From JBARRS01 sp049644345 (GTDB taxonomy: Bacteria > Actinomycetota > Thermoleophilia > Gaiellales > Gaiellaceae): a stretch of DNA of 7,619 nucleotides. Shown piece after piece: positions 1 to 6,576 of this stretch (positions within the stretch are counted from its first letter, which is position 1; every line of letters begins with the position of its first letter). The stretch is from NCBI GenBank assembly GCA_049644345.1, contig JBARRS010000010.1, forward strand, positions 1 through 7,619, read 5' to 3'. The position numbers and the translations under genes were made by a program. The notes beneath the pieces are model-generated. The model saw only the letters and a list, made by a program, of their open reading frames with translations. It searched no databases and had not been told where the DNA came from.

Positions 1-680
1 CGCTCGGCGGCCTCGAGCACCGCCTCGATCGCCTCCTCGCTCGAGCCGAGGTCGGGGGCGAAGCCCCCCTCGTCGCCCACCGCAGTCGCGAGCCCTCGTT
101 CGTGCAGGAGCGCGCGGAGCGCGTGGAAGACCTCGGCGCCGATCCGGAGCCCGTCGGAGAAGCTCTCCGCCCCGGCCGGAACGACCATGAACTCCTGGAG
201 ATCGAGCGAGTTCTGCGCGTGTGCGCCGCCGTTGATCACGTTCATCAGGGGCACCGGCAGGACGCGCGCTTCCTCGCCGCCTAGGTAACGAAAGAGCGAG
301 ACTCCGGCCTCGGCCGCGGCGGCCTTCGCGACCGCCAGTGAGACCCCGAGGATCGCATTCGCGCCGAGGCGGCCCTTGTTCGGCGTCCCGTCGAGCCGGA
401 CGAGCGCCTCGTCGATTGCCCGCTGGTCGGCCGCGTCGACCCCCGCCACGGCCGGTCCGATCTCCTCCTCGACGTTGCGGACCGCCTCGAGCACGCCCTT
501 GCCGCCGTACGCGGACCCGCCGTCGCGCAGCTCCACCGCCTCGAAGCGCCCCGTGGAGGCCCCGGATGGGATCGCGGCCCGGCCCCTCGCACCCGAGTCG
601 ACCTCGACGTCGACCTCCACCGTGGGGTTGCCCCGCGAGTCGAGGATCTGTCGCGCGTGGACGCGAGAAATCCCGGTCAG
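1..680 (-). CDS. eno: Enolase (phosphopyruvate hydratase), N-terminal 226 residues; C-terminus lies outside the window
   Basis: Enolase interconverts 2-phosphoglycerate and phosphoenolpyruvate in cytoplasmic glycolysis and gluconeogenesis, using Mg2+. The frame shows the family signature near the N-terminus (ARQILDSRGNPTVEVDV, residues 9-25), the mobile catalytic loop SGASTG (39-44, Ser42), GANAILGVSLAVAKA (106-120), NVINGGAHAQNSLDLQEF (147-164, with the conserved His154 and Glu163) and VGDEGGFAP (201-209, with the catalytic Glu204). The rest of the barrel, including the catalytic lysine, is off the left edge. No ATG, GTG or TTG lies near the expected start. A CTG at 680-678 gives MTGISRVHARQILDSRG, which matches the usual number of residues before ILDSRG, and AAGGAG (694-689) sits 8 nt upstream. 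The CTG overlaps the mazG stop as CTGA, indicating translational coupling. The product is certain; the start codon is less so. Confidence 0.97.
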   Translation of the reverse strand, partial: MTGISRVHARQILDSRGNPTVEVDVEVDSGARGRAAIPSGASTGRFEAVELRDGGSAYGGKGVLEAVRNVEEEIGPAVAGVDAADQRAIDEALVRLDGTPNKGRLGANAILGVSLAVAKAAAAEAGVSLFRYLGGEEARVLPVPLMNVINGGAHAQNSLDLQEFMVVPAGAESFSDGLRIGAEVFHALRALLHERGLATAVGDEGGFAPDLGSSEEAIEAVLEAAE

Positions 681-1471
681 ACGCCCTGCTCCTTCGCCAG
701 ATCGAAGAGCTTGTCCTGGTCGGCGAGCTCGAGCTCGCGGAAGCTCCTGCCCTCCCCCTTGGCCAGCGCCTCGGCCCTGCGGACCCTGGCCGCGAACCGG
801 TCGCTCATCGCCCGCAGAGCCAGCTCGGGGTCGACGTTCAGCCGCCGGGCGACGTTGACCGCCGCGAAGAGGACGTCGCCGACCTCCTCGAACACGTGCG
901 GATCCGGCTCTGTCTCGGGAGGCCGCTCGCCGGCCGACGCGAGCGCCTCCCGCAGCTCGCGGAGCTCGTCTGCGAGGTCGTCGAACGCTTCCCCCGTCGA
1001 CGGATACTCGAACCCGATCGCCGCGGCGCGGCGCTGCAGCTTCCGCGCGTAGAGAAGCGCCGGCAGCGTCTCCGGAACGTGGTGGAAGATCTCCTCGCGT
1101 CCTTCCTGGGAGCGCTTGACCCGCTCCCAGTTCTCGCGCACCCGGCCGGCCGTTCGCGCCTCCGCGTCGCCGAAGACGTGCGGGTGCCGGCGCACGAGCT
1201 TCTCATGCACACCCCGTGCCACCGTCTCGAGGTCGCCCTCACCTCGCTCTTCGAGCAGGAGCGCGAGGAAGTACACCTGGAAGAGGAGGTCACCGAGCTC
1301 GTCGAGCAGCTTCGGGGCGTCGCCCGCGACGGCTGCGTCGGCGACCTCGTAAGCCTCCTCGACCGTGTGCGGGACGATCGTGCGCGCTGTTTGCTCGCGA
1401 TCCCACGGGCAGTCGCGGCGGAGTCGCGCGGTTAGCTGCTGGAGCTCGAGCAGCGCGTCGGCGAGCGCCAA
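677..1471 (-). CDS. mazG: Nucleoside triphosphate pyrophosphohydrolase MazG, two tandem MazG domains
   Basis: MazG hydrolyses (d)NTPs, including non-canonical ones, to the monophosphate and pyrophosphate, cleaning the cytoplasmic nucleotide pool. Starting at TTG 1471 the protein has 264 residues, almost the length of E. coli MazG (263). The family opening CPWDREQT is at 21-28. The Mg2+-binding helices of the first domain are EEAYE (38-42) and DELGD (57-61). KLVRRHPHVFG (91-101) and ENWERVK (113-119) are typical of the family. A second MazG domain follows from about residue 143 (RKLQRRAAAIGF), with ELRELREAL and EEVGDVLFAAVN. The TTG lies 1 nt after the stop of the upstream PPIase gene and has no clear SD, so coupling is likely. 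An in-frame ATG at 1516 would add MRRRVRRARLRRRPS; that extension is very basic, overlaps the PPIase tail and does not look like family sequence. The 3' end overlaps eno by 4 nt. Confidence 0.93.
   Translation of the reverse strand: MALADALLELQQLTARLRRDCPWDREQTARTIVPHTVEEAYEVADAAVAGDAPKLLDELGDLLFQVYFLALLLEERGEGDLETVARGVHEKLVRRHPHVFGDAEARTAGRVRENWERVKRSQEGREEIFHHVPETLPALLYARKLQRRAAAIGFEYPSTGEAFDDLADELRELREALASAGERPPETEPDPHVFEEVGDVLFAAVNVARRLNVDPELALRAMSDRFAARVRRAEALAKGEGRSFRELELADQDKLFDLAKEQGV
689..694 (-). promoter_or_regulatory. Ribosome binding site of eno inside the 3' end of mazG
   Basis: AAGGAG on the minus strand, 8 nt before the CTG at 680-678. It is the only good Shine-Dalgarno match at any start in this gene chain. 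It decides the eno start, because the alternative near-cognate ATT at 671-669 would be 17 nt away. Confidence 0.6.
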
Positions 1472-1472
1472 G

Positions 1473-2573
1473 CTAGGTCGTCGTCGCAGGCGTGCTCGTC
1501 GTACTCGGCGGCGCATAGCCGGTCGCGTAGGCGATCCGGTTCTTGTAGTCGTTCTGCACCCCGTTCCACCACTTCGTCATCGCCTGCTGCTTCTTCTGCT
1601 GGAGCAGCTGCTGGTTGATCGCGGCCTTGACCTGGGCGAACGGTGTCGGCGTCGGCTTCGTCGGCGCCCGAATCCCCGAGAGCGCCTGGATGATGTGCCA
1701 GCCGAATCGCGTGTGCACAGGCCGCGAGATCTCGTTCGTCTTCAGCGAGAAGGCGACTTTGTCGAACTGCGGCACCGTGCGTCCCTTGAAGACCCCGCCC
1801 GGAAGCTTGCCGCCGAGCGCCTTCGTCCCCGTGTCGGTGGAGTACTTGCGGGCAAGCGTCGGGAACGCGCTCGGCTTCGACTTGAGCTGCGTGTAGATCC
1901 GATCGGCGAGCGCCCTGTTCTTGACGAGGATGTGCCGGACGTCGCGGCTCTCGGGCTGCGCCGGCCGCTGGTACTGCGTCCTGTGCTGGTCGTAGTACTT
2001 CTTGGCGTCGGAGTCGGAGACCTTGACGTCCTTCGTGACCTTGTTGTAGATCGCCTCGCGCAGGAGCTGCGTCTTGATGCTGTCGCGCACCTGCGGATCC
2101 GTCAATCCGTTCGACTTCAGCTGGGCCTGGTAGGCAGCCTCGATCTCTGCCGGCGTCTTCGCCTTCTGCCCCGCCGGAGCCGCGAAGTACTGCTTCTTGA
2201 TCTGGTCGAGACGCTTCGAGACCTGGTCGTCGGAGATCTTGATCCCGAGGTCCTTCGCCTTCTGCTCGTACTCGGCCTTCTGGACGAGGAACTGGATCAG
2301 CTGCGTGCGCAGCGCCACGAACGGGCTCGAACCGGCCTTGGGGAACTTCTGGTTCCGCGCCTTGTAGCTCGCCTTCGCCTGGTCGAGAAGGCTGTTGAAG
2401 TCGTTCTTGCCGATCTTCTGGTTGCCGACCACGGCGACGTCGCCGCCCCCGAGCGACGCATGACCGCTCGATCCGCCGCAGCCTGCGGCGAGGCCGGCTG
2501 CGACCGCAAGAACGATTAGCGTTGCTGAGTACTTCCTCATTCGTAAGACGCCACGGCGAGAGAGACCCCTCAC
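1473..2573 (-). CDS. Parvulin-type peptidylprolyl isomerase, PrsA/SurA-like lipoprotein
   Basis: Extracytoplasmic folding factor that catalyses cis-trans isomerisation of prolyl bonds in exported proteins and is probably anchored on the outer face of the membrane. With the GTG start the protein has 366 residues. The signal peptide has a hydrophobic stretch ATLIVLAVAAGLAA (17-30) and a lipobox-like LAAGC, with Cys32 the predicted lipidated residue. A SurA_N-like helical region spans about 45-205. The parvulin domain runs about 210-310: RDVRHILVKN, a Lys-rich linker, YSTDTGTKALGGKLPGG, FDKVAFSL and the closing FGWHIIQ. The tail is Thr/Ser/Pro-rich. GTG 2573 overlaps the mfd stop as GTGA. An internal ATG at 2540 also gives a good signal peptide, but neither start has a strong SD. 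The GTG version contains SRRGVLR (residues 5-11), a Tat-like motif. The position between mfd and mazG is syntenic housekeeping context and says nothing specific about clients. It could equally be named PrsA, so no symbol is given. Confidence 0.92.
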   Translation of the reverse strand: MRGLSRRGVLRMRKYSATLIVLAVAAGLAAGCGGSSGHASLGGGDVAVVGNQKIGKNDFNSLLDQAKASYKARNQKFPKAGSSPFVALRTQLIQFLVQKAEYEQKAKDLGIKISDDQVSKRLDQIKKQYFAAPAGQKAKTPAEIEAAYQAQLKSNGLTDPQVRDSIKTQLLREAIYNKVTKDVKVSDSDAKKYYDQHRTQYQRPAQPESRDVRHILVKNRALADRIYTQLKSKPSAFPTLARKYSTDTGTKALGGKLPGGVFKGRTVPQFDKVAFSLKTNEISRPVHTRFGWHIIQALSGIRAPTKPTPTPFAQVKAAINQQLLQQKKQQAMTKWWNGVQNDYKNRIAYATGYAPPSTTSTPATTT

Positions 2574-5500
2574 GCTGCTTGGCGAGCCTCGAGCATAGCA
2601 TCGACGAGCCGAAGCGCCCCGTCAAGCCCGTCGCCGCGCAGCGAGACCTCGCGGCGCGCGGTCGTGTAGACGGCGGTGTCGACGCGTCCGCGCAGGGCGC
2701 GCAGCTCGGCGGAGCCGAGGAGGAGCGGCCCGACGGTGGCGCGGCCGCCGCGGAGGACGAGGTAGTCGGCGCCGAGGAGGGCGAGCTTCAGCTTCGCCTC
2801 CTGGATTGCGAACAGGTGCTCGACCGGCTCGGGCACCGGTCCGTACCTGTCCTCGGTGGCCGCGTGCAGCTCACGCAGCTCATCTTCGCTCTCTACCAGG
2901 GCAATCCTCCGGTGGAGATCGATCTTGAGCGCCTCGGACCCGATGTAGCTCGCCGGGACGTATGCGTCGACGCGGGCGTCCACGCGCACGGGCCGTGCCA
3001 CCGGCCGCCGCTCGCCCGAGAGCTCCGCGACCGCCTCGCCGAGCAGCTCGACGTAGAGCTCGAAGCCGACTGCGGCGACGTGGCCGGACTGCTCCGCACC
3101 GAGCAGCTCCCCGGCCCCGCGAATCTCGAGGTCGCGCATCGCGATGGCGAACCCGGCGCCAAGCTCGGTGTGGTCGGCGAGCGTCGCGAGCCGCGCCCGC
3201 GCCTCGGGGGTGAGCTCCTGCGAGTCGGGATAGAAGAGATACGCATGAGCGAGCAGATCGGATCGGCCGACGCGCCCGCGGATCTGGTAGAGCTGGGCGA
3301 GTCCGAGCTGGTCGGCGCGCTCGACGACGAGCGTGTTTGCCTGGGGAATGTCGAGGCCCGACTCGATGATCGTCGTGGAGACGAGCACGTCGGCATCGCC
3401 CGAGAGAAAGCTCATCATCCGCTGCTCCAGCTCCCGTTCGCGCATCTGGCCGTGGGCGACGATGAAGCGGAGGTCGGGGCAGAGCTGTCGCAACCGCTCG
3501 GCGGCCTCGTCGATCGTCTCGACCCGGTTGTGGAGGTAGAAGGCCTGGCCCTCGCGCTCGCGTTCGCGCTCGAGCGCCGTCTTGACGAGCTCCTCGTCGA
3601 ACTCGCCGACGTAAGTACGGATCGGCCGCCGCCCCTCGGGCGGCGTCTCGATCACGGAGATGTCGCGCAAGCCTGAGAGGGACATATGGAGCGTGCGTGG
3701 GATCGGGGTCGCCGTCAGCGCGAGCACGTCGACCTCGAGCCGCAGCTGGCGAAGGAGCTCCTTCTGCGCGACGCCGAAGCGCTGCTCCTCGTCGACGACG
3801 ATCAGGCCGAGCTCCTTCGGGATCACGTCGCGCGAGAGCACGCGGTGCGTGCCGATCAAGACGTCGACCTTGCCGGCTGAGAAGTCGGCGAGCACCTGCT
3901 TCACCTCGGACGGGAGGCGGAAGCGCGAGACCATCTCGATGTTGACCGGGAAGTCGCGGTAGCGCTCTCTGAACGTGTTCCAGTGCTGCTGGGCGAGCAC
4001 CGTCGTCGGCACGAGCATCAGCGTCTGCTTGCCGTTCAAGGCGACCGCGAAGGCGGCTCGGACCGCGACCTCTGTCTTGCCGAAGCCGACGTCGCCGCAG
4101 ACGAGCCGATCCATCGGCCGCGGGGTCTCGAGATCCTCCTTGACCGCCTCGATCGCCGCCCGCTGGTCCTCCGTCTCCCGGTACGGGAAGCCGGCCTCGA
4201 GCCGTTCCAGCATGTCGTCCTCGAGCTCGTAGGCGATGCCGTTCGCGTTCTGGCGCCGCGCGTAGAGGGCGAGCAGCTCGCCCGCGAGCTCGCGCACCCC
4301 CGCGCGCACCCGCGACTTCAAGTTCTGCCACGCTTTGCCCCCGAGCTTCGAGAGAGTGGGCGCCTTCGCGTCGGCGCCGACGTAGCGCGAGACCTTTCCG
4401 ATCTGCTCGTGCGGGACCCAGAGCCGGTCCTCGCCCCGAAAGGCCAGCAGGAGGTAGTCGCGGGTGACGTCGGCGACGGCGCGGGTGTCGAACGCGACCA
4501 GCCTGCCGACGCCGTGATCCTCGTGAACGACGTAGTCCCCCGTGCGGAGGTCGGCGAACGACTGCAGAGCGCGGCCGACGTGTGGCGCGGCTCTCGGCGG
4601 ACGCTTGCGGAAGACCTGTGTGTCGGCAAGCAAGACGAGACCGCGATCGCGCCAGACGAAGCCTCGTCGGGCGGGCGCGACCGCGAACAGGAGCTCGGGC
4701 TCGCGCGGCAGGTCTTCGGGCTCCTCCAGGAGCCGGGCCCCGGCCCGGCGCAGCAGGTTTTTCGTCCGCAGCGCCTCTCCGCGGTGCGGGAACGCGACGA
4801 CCACGCGGTTGCCGGCGCGGACGAGCGCGCCGAGCTCGTTCTCGGCCTCGGCGAGGCCGCGCGCCGCGATCGCGGGCCGCTGCGCCTCGAAGGCGAAGGG
4901 CTGATTCGAAGGGAACGGGTCGAGCTCGGTCGCGCCGGTCAGATCGAGGCGCTCGCCCAGCTCCTCGAGCGTCTGGCGGATCTCGTCCGGCTGCCAGACG
5001 AGATCGGGGGGCCGGTCGAGCGGCGGCACGAGGTCGGTCGGGACCCGGATCGGCTCGTCCTCCTCTTCCCGGAGCGTCGGCTCCACGAGGTCCAGCCGCC
5101 GCTCTGCTGCCGGGTACACGACCGCACGCTCCACCGGGTGGAGGGTCCGCTGCGTAAACGGCGAAAAGGCGCGGATCGACTCGATCTCGTCGCCGAAGAG
5201 CTCGATCCGGAGAGGCTCGCGGCCTGTGGTCGGGAAGACGTCGACGAGCCCGCCGCGGACCGCGAACTGCCCGCGCTGCTCGACCCGCTCGCCGCGCTCG
5301 TAGCCCGCGAGGCCGAGGGCTGCGGCCAGAGCGTCGATGCCCGGCTCCTCCCCCGACGCGAGCGCAAGCGGCTCCGCTCGTTCCGCCGGCGGCGGTAGAC
5401 CCTCGGCGAGCGCGGCGGCCGAGGCGCAGACGAGGCCCCCTCGTACGAGGACGTCGAGCGCCCGCGCGCGCTCGCCGACGAGGTGTGGCGGTGGCTCCAG

Positions 5501-5773
5501 CCCGGAGCTCCAGTGAACGCCGCGGCTCGGGAGCAGGGCAACTCGGTCGGCGCCGAGAAACCAGCCCGCAGCTTCGGCCGCGTCCCGGGCGTCGGCGTCC
5601 TCGGGCAGCGCGCAGACGAGCCCGCGTTCGAGCCGCTCGTGGGCCGCCGCGAGCAACAGCGGCAGGGCCGGTTCGGAGACGCGCGCGCGCGTCGGCAGCG
5701 CCTCGGCAAAGGCGACAAGGCGCTCGTCGTCGACGAGCTCACGGACGAATGCGTGCAGTACCGGTCGGTCCAT
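2570..5773 (-). CDS. mfd: Transcription-repair coupling factor Mfd
   Basis: Mfd is a DNA translocase that displaces RNA polymerase stalled at lesions and recruits UvrA for nucleotide excision repair. The protein has 1067 residues. An N-terminal UvrB-like region (about 1-270) keeps residues equivalent to those I recall as UvrA contacts in E. coli (R165, R181, F185): R173 in FAVRGG, and R189 and F193 in LRIELFGDE. The RNA polymerase interaction domain is about 405-500 (TGDYVVHEDHGVGR, DRLWVPHEQI). RecG-like motor motifs follow: Walker A GDVGFGKTEVA (560-570), IGTHR (640-644), Walker B DEEQRFG (661-667), LTATPIPRTLHMSLSGLRD (686-704), VSTTIIESGLDIP (798-810) and QIRGRVGRSD (830-839). A C-terminal regulatory domain has EIRGAGELLGAEQSG (883-897). 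The common length is about 1150-1230, and the shortfall lies mainly near residues 220-265, where a GIEYYLPL-like block is absent. ATG 5773 is the only possible upstream start, since an in-frame stop lies at 5809-5807. No SD is visible. The end overlaps the PPIase gene by 4 nt. Confidence 0.97.
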   Translation of the reverse strand: MDRPVLHAFVRELVDDERLVAFAEALPTRARVSEPALPLLLAAAHERLERGLVCALPEDADARDAAEAAGWFLGADRVALLPSRGVHWSSGLEPPPHLVGERARALDVLVRGGLVCASAAALAEGLPPPAERAEPLALASGEEPGIDALAAALGLAGYERGERVEQRGQFAVRGGLVDVFPTTGREPLRIELFGDEIESIRAFSPFTQRTLHPVERAVVYPAAERRLDLVEPTLREEEDEPIRVPTDLVPPLDRPPDLVWQPDEIRQTLEELGERLDLTGATELDPFPSNQPFAFEAQRPAIAARGLAEAENELGALVRAGNRVVVAFPHRGEALRTKNLLRRAGARLLEEPEDLPREPELLFAVAPARRGFVWRDRGLVLLADTQVFRKRPPRAAPHVGRALQSFADLRTGDYVVHEDHGVGRLVAFDTRAVADVTRDYLLLAFRGEDRLWVPHEQIGKVSRYVGADAKAPTLSKLGGKAWQNLKSRVRAGVRELAGELLALYARRQNANGIAYELEDDMLERLEAGFPYRETEDQRAAIEAVKEDLETPRPMDRLVCGDVGFGKTEVAVRAAFAVALNGKQTLMLVPTTVLAQQHWNTFRERYRDFPVNIEMVSRFRLPSEVKQVLADFSAGKVDVLIGTHRVLSRDVIPKELGLIVVDEEQRFGVAQKELLRQLRLEVDVLALTATPIPRTLHMSLSGLRDISVIETPPEGRRPIRTYVGEFDEELVKTALEREREREGQAFYLHNRVETIDEAAERLRQLCPDLRFIVAHGQMRERELEQRMMSFLSGDADVLVSTTIIESGLDIPQANTLVVERADQLGLAQLYQIRGRVGRSDLLAHAYLFYPDSQELTPEARARLATLADHTELGAGFAIAMRDLEIRGAGELLGAEQSGHVAAVGFELYVELLGEAVAELSGERRPVARPVRVDARVDAYVPASYIGSEALKIDLHRRIALVESEDELRELHAATEDRYGPVPEPVEHLFAIQEAKLKLALLGADYLVLRGGRATVGPLLLGSAELRALRGRVDTAVYTTARREVSLRGDGLDGALRLVDAMLEARQAA

Positions 5774-5781
5774 GACGAAAG

Positions 5782-5801
5782 GCGGAACCGGCGGGTTCCG
5801 C
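5782..5801 (-). promoter_or_regulatory. Perfect inverted repeat just upstream of the mfd start
   Basis: The arms GCGGAACC and GGTTCCGC are 8 bp, perfect, around a 4-nt CGCC centre, ending 8 nt before the mfd ATG. As DNA it is a palindrome that could bind a dimeric regulator; as RNA it would form a stable hairpin where an SD would normally lie. It is not followed by a U-tract, so it does not look like an intrinsic terminator. The function is unproven. Confidence 0.45.
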
Positions 5802-5814
5802 TCGTGTCATCGTA

Positions 5815-5841
5815 GCCGCCGGCTTTCTCCCAGCCTACGGC
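5815..5841 (-). promoter_or_regulatory. Imperfect hairpin in the mfd leader
   Basis: On the mfd strand GCCGTAGGCT and AGCCGGCGGC can pair over 10 positions, with one G-U and one A-G mismatch, around the 7-nt loop GGGAGAA. It lies 14 nt upstream of the perfect 8-bp inverted repeat, giving two stacked stem-loops before the mfd start. In sequence this GC-rich such a stem can arise by chance. Confidence 0.25.
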
Positions 5842-5883
5842 TGCCGAGCTACCCCTCCGGCGATTTCCCGGCTCAGTTCGCGA

Positions 5884-5908
5884 CCCCATCCCCAACCCCC
5901 ACCCACCC
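5884..5908 (-). promoter_or_regulatory. Potential G-quadruplex in the pth-mfd intergenic region, on the coding strand of mfd
   Basis: On the minus strand this 25-nt stretch contains five consecutive G-runs of 3, 3, 5, 4 and 4, separated by loops T, T, TT and AT. That is a canonical tight G-quadruplex pattern with one spare run. It is on the non-template strand for mfd, 111-135 nt upstream of the start codon, so it would be present in a pth-mfd transcript. Folding and function are inferred; the run pattern is directly visible. Confidence 0.5.
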
Positions 5909-5959
5909 ACGGGGCTTTCGAGGGTAGCCGCGAAAACGTGACGCGTGCGTGGCCGAGCT

Positions 5960-5989
5960 GCGCCGGTTTCGTGTCAGTTGAACCGGTGC
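5960..5989 (-). other. Inverted repeat spanning the pth stop codon
   Basis: GCACCGGTT and AACCGGCGC pair over 9 positions with one mismatch, enclosing a 12-nt loop that contains the pth TGA. No U-tract follows, so it is not a standard Rho-independent terminator, though it could protect the 3' end of a pth message or slow polymerase. Confidence 0.2.
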
Positions 5990-6567
5990 TGGGCCGCCTC
6001 GAGACCCTCCCGGGCAAGACCCTCGACGGCGTCGGCGGCCCGGGCGACGATCGCCTCGGGATCGTCCTCCGGCTCGAACCCGGAGAGCACGTAGTCCGCC
6101 ACCGGACGTGGGTCTCCCCGCCCCGGCCTGCCGACACCGACGCGAAGCCGCAGGAACTCCGGTGTGCCGAGGTGCTGCGCGACCGACCGAAGCCCGTTGT
6201 GGCCGGCGAACCCTCCGCCGAGCCGGGCCTGGAGCCGCCCGACGTCGAGATCGACCTCGTCGTGGACGACGAGCAGCGACTCCGGCGGCACCTTGAAGAA
6301 GCGCGCTGCGGCAGCGACCGAGCGGCCCGAGTCGTTCATGAACGTCTCCGGCTCGAGCAGCGCGACGCGCGCACCGTCGAGCCGCAGCCGGGAGAGGCGG
6401 CCCGAGAACTTCGACCGCCACGAGCCGCCGTGCCGCCGGGCGAGCTCCTCAACGACCATCCAGCCGACGTTGTGTCGGTGCCGCTCGTACTCCCGGCCGG
6501 GGTTGCCGAGGCCGACAACGAGCAGGTCCAGCGTCGGGGCGGGCTCGCCCCGACGGAACAGGCGCAT
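5974..6567 (-). CDS. pth: Peptidyl-tRNA hydrolase
   Basis: Pth cleaves the ester bond of peptidyl-tRNAs released prematurely from ribosomes, recycling tRNA in the cytoplasm. The protein has 197 residues, normal for the bacterial family. Active-site motifs are complete: VVGLGNPGREYERHRHNVGW (17-36) with Asn22 and the catalytic His32; EPETFMNDSG (72-81) with Asn78; VVHDEVDLDVG (100-110) with Asp103; and GGGFAGHNGLRS (117-128) with Asn124. The N-terminus before VVGLGNPG is about 12 residues longer than in compact Pth proteins (MRLFRRGEPAPT), but no better start codon exists between ATG 6567 and the motif. It begins 9 nt after the rplY stop without a clear SD, consistent with coupled translation. 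The gene follows rplY as in many actinobacteria, and both act on ribosome function. Confidence 0.96.
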   Translation of the reverse strand: MRLFRRGEPAPTLDLLVVGLGNPGREYERHRHNVGWMVVEELARRHGGSWRSKFSGRLSRLRLDGARVALLEPETFMNDSGRSVAAAARFFKVPPESLLVVHDEVDLDVGRLQARLGGGFAGHNGLRSVAQHLGTPEFLRLRVGVGRPGRGDPRPVADYVLSGFEPEDDPEAIVARAADAVEGLAREGLEAAQHRFN

Positions 6568-6576
6568 CGGCGGAGA

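Noticed and set aside
338..1435. Long plus-strand open frame opposite eno and mazG
   Set aside because: High-GC third positions keep antisense frames open. The product is Arg/Leu/Pro-rich with no domain, while the minus strand carries unmistakable enolase and MazG motifs.
1472..1516. ATG at 1516 as mazG start
   Set aside because: It adds a very basic, non-family N-terminus overlapping the PPIase tail. TTG 1471 gives a normal length and abuts the PPIase stop. It is kept only as an alternative.
3983..5398. 471-residue plus-strand open frame opposite mfd
   Set aside because: Its sequence is the antisense shadow of conserved Mfd motifs, with low complexity and no recognisable fold or SD. The same applies to the long frames at 1365-2519 and 2522-3676.
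5739..5810. 23-codon upstream frame starting at ATG 5810 and overlapping the mfd start out of frame
   Set aside because: It has no nearby SD and no distinctive content; a short open frame of this size is expected by chance.
5774..5989. Intrinsic terminator between pth and mfd
   Set aside because: Hairpins exist but none is followed by a U-tract, so a Rho-independent terminator is not supported.
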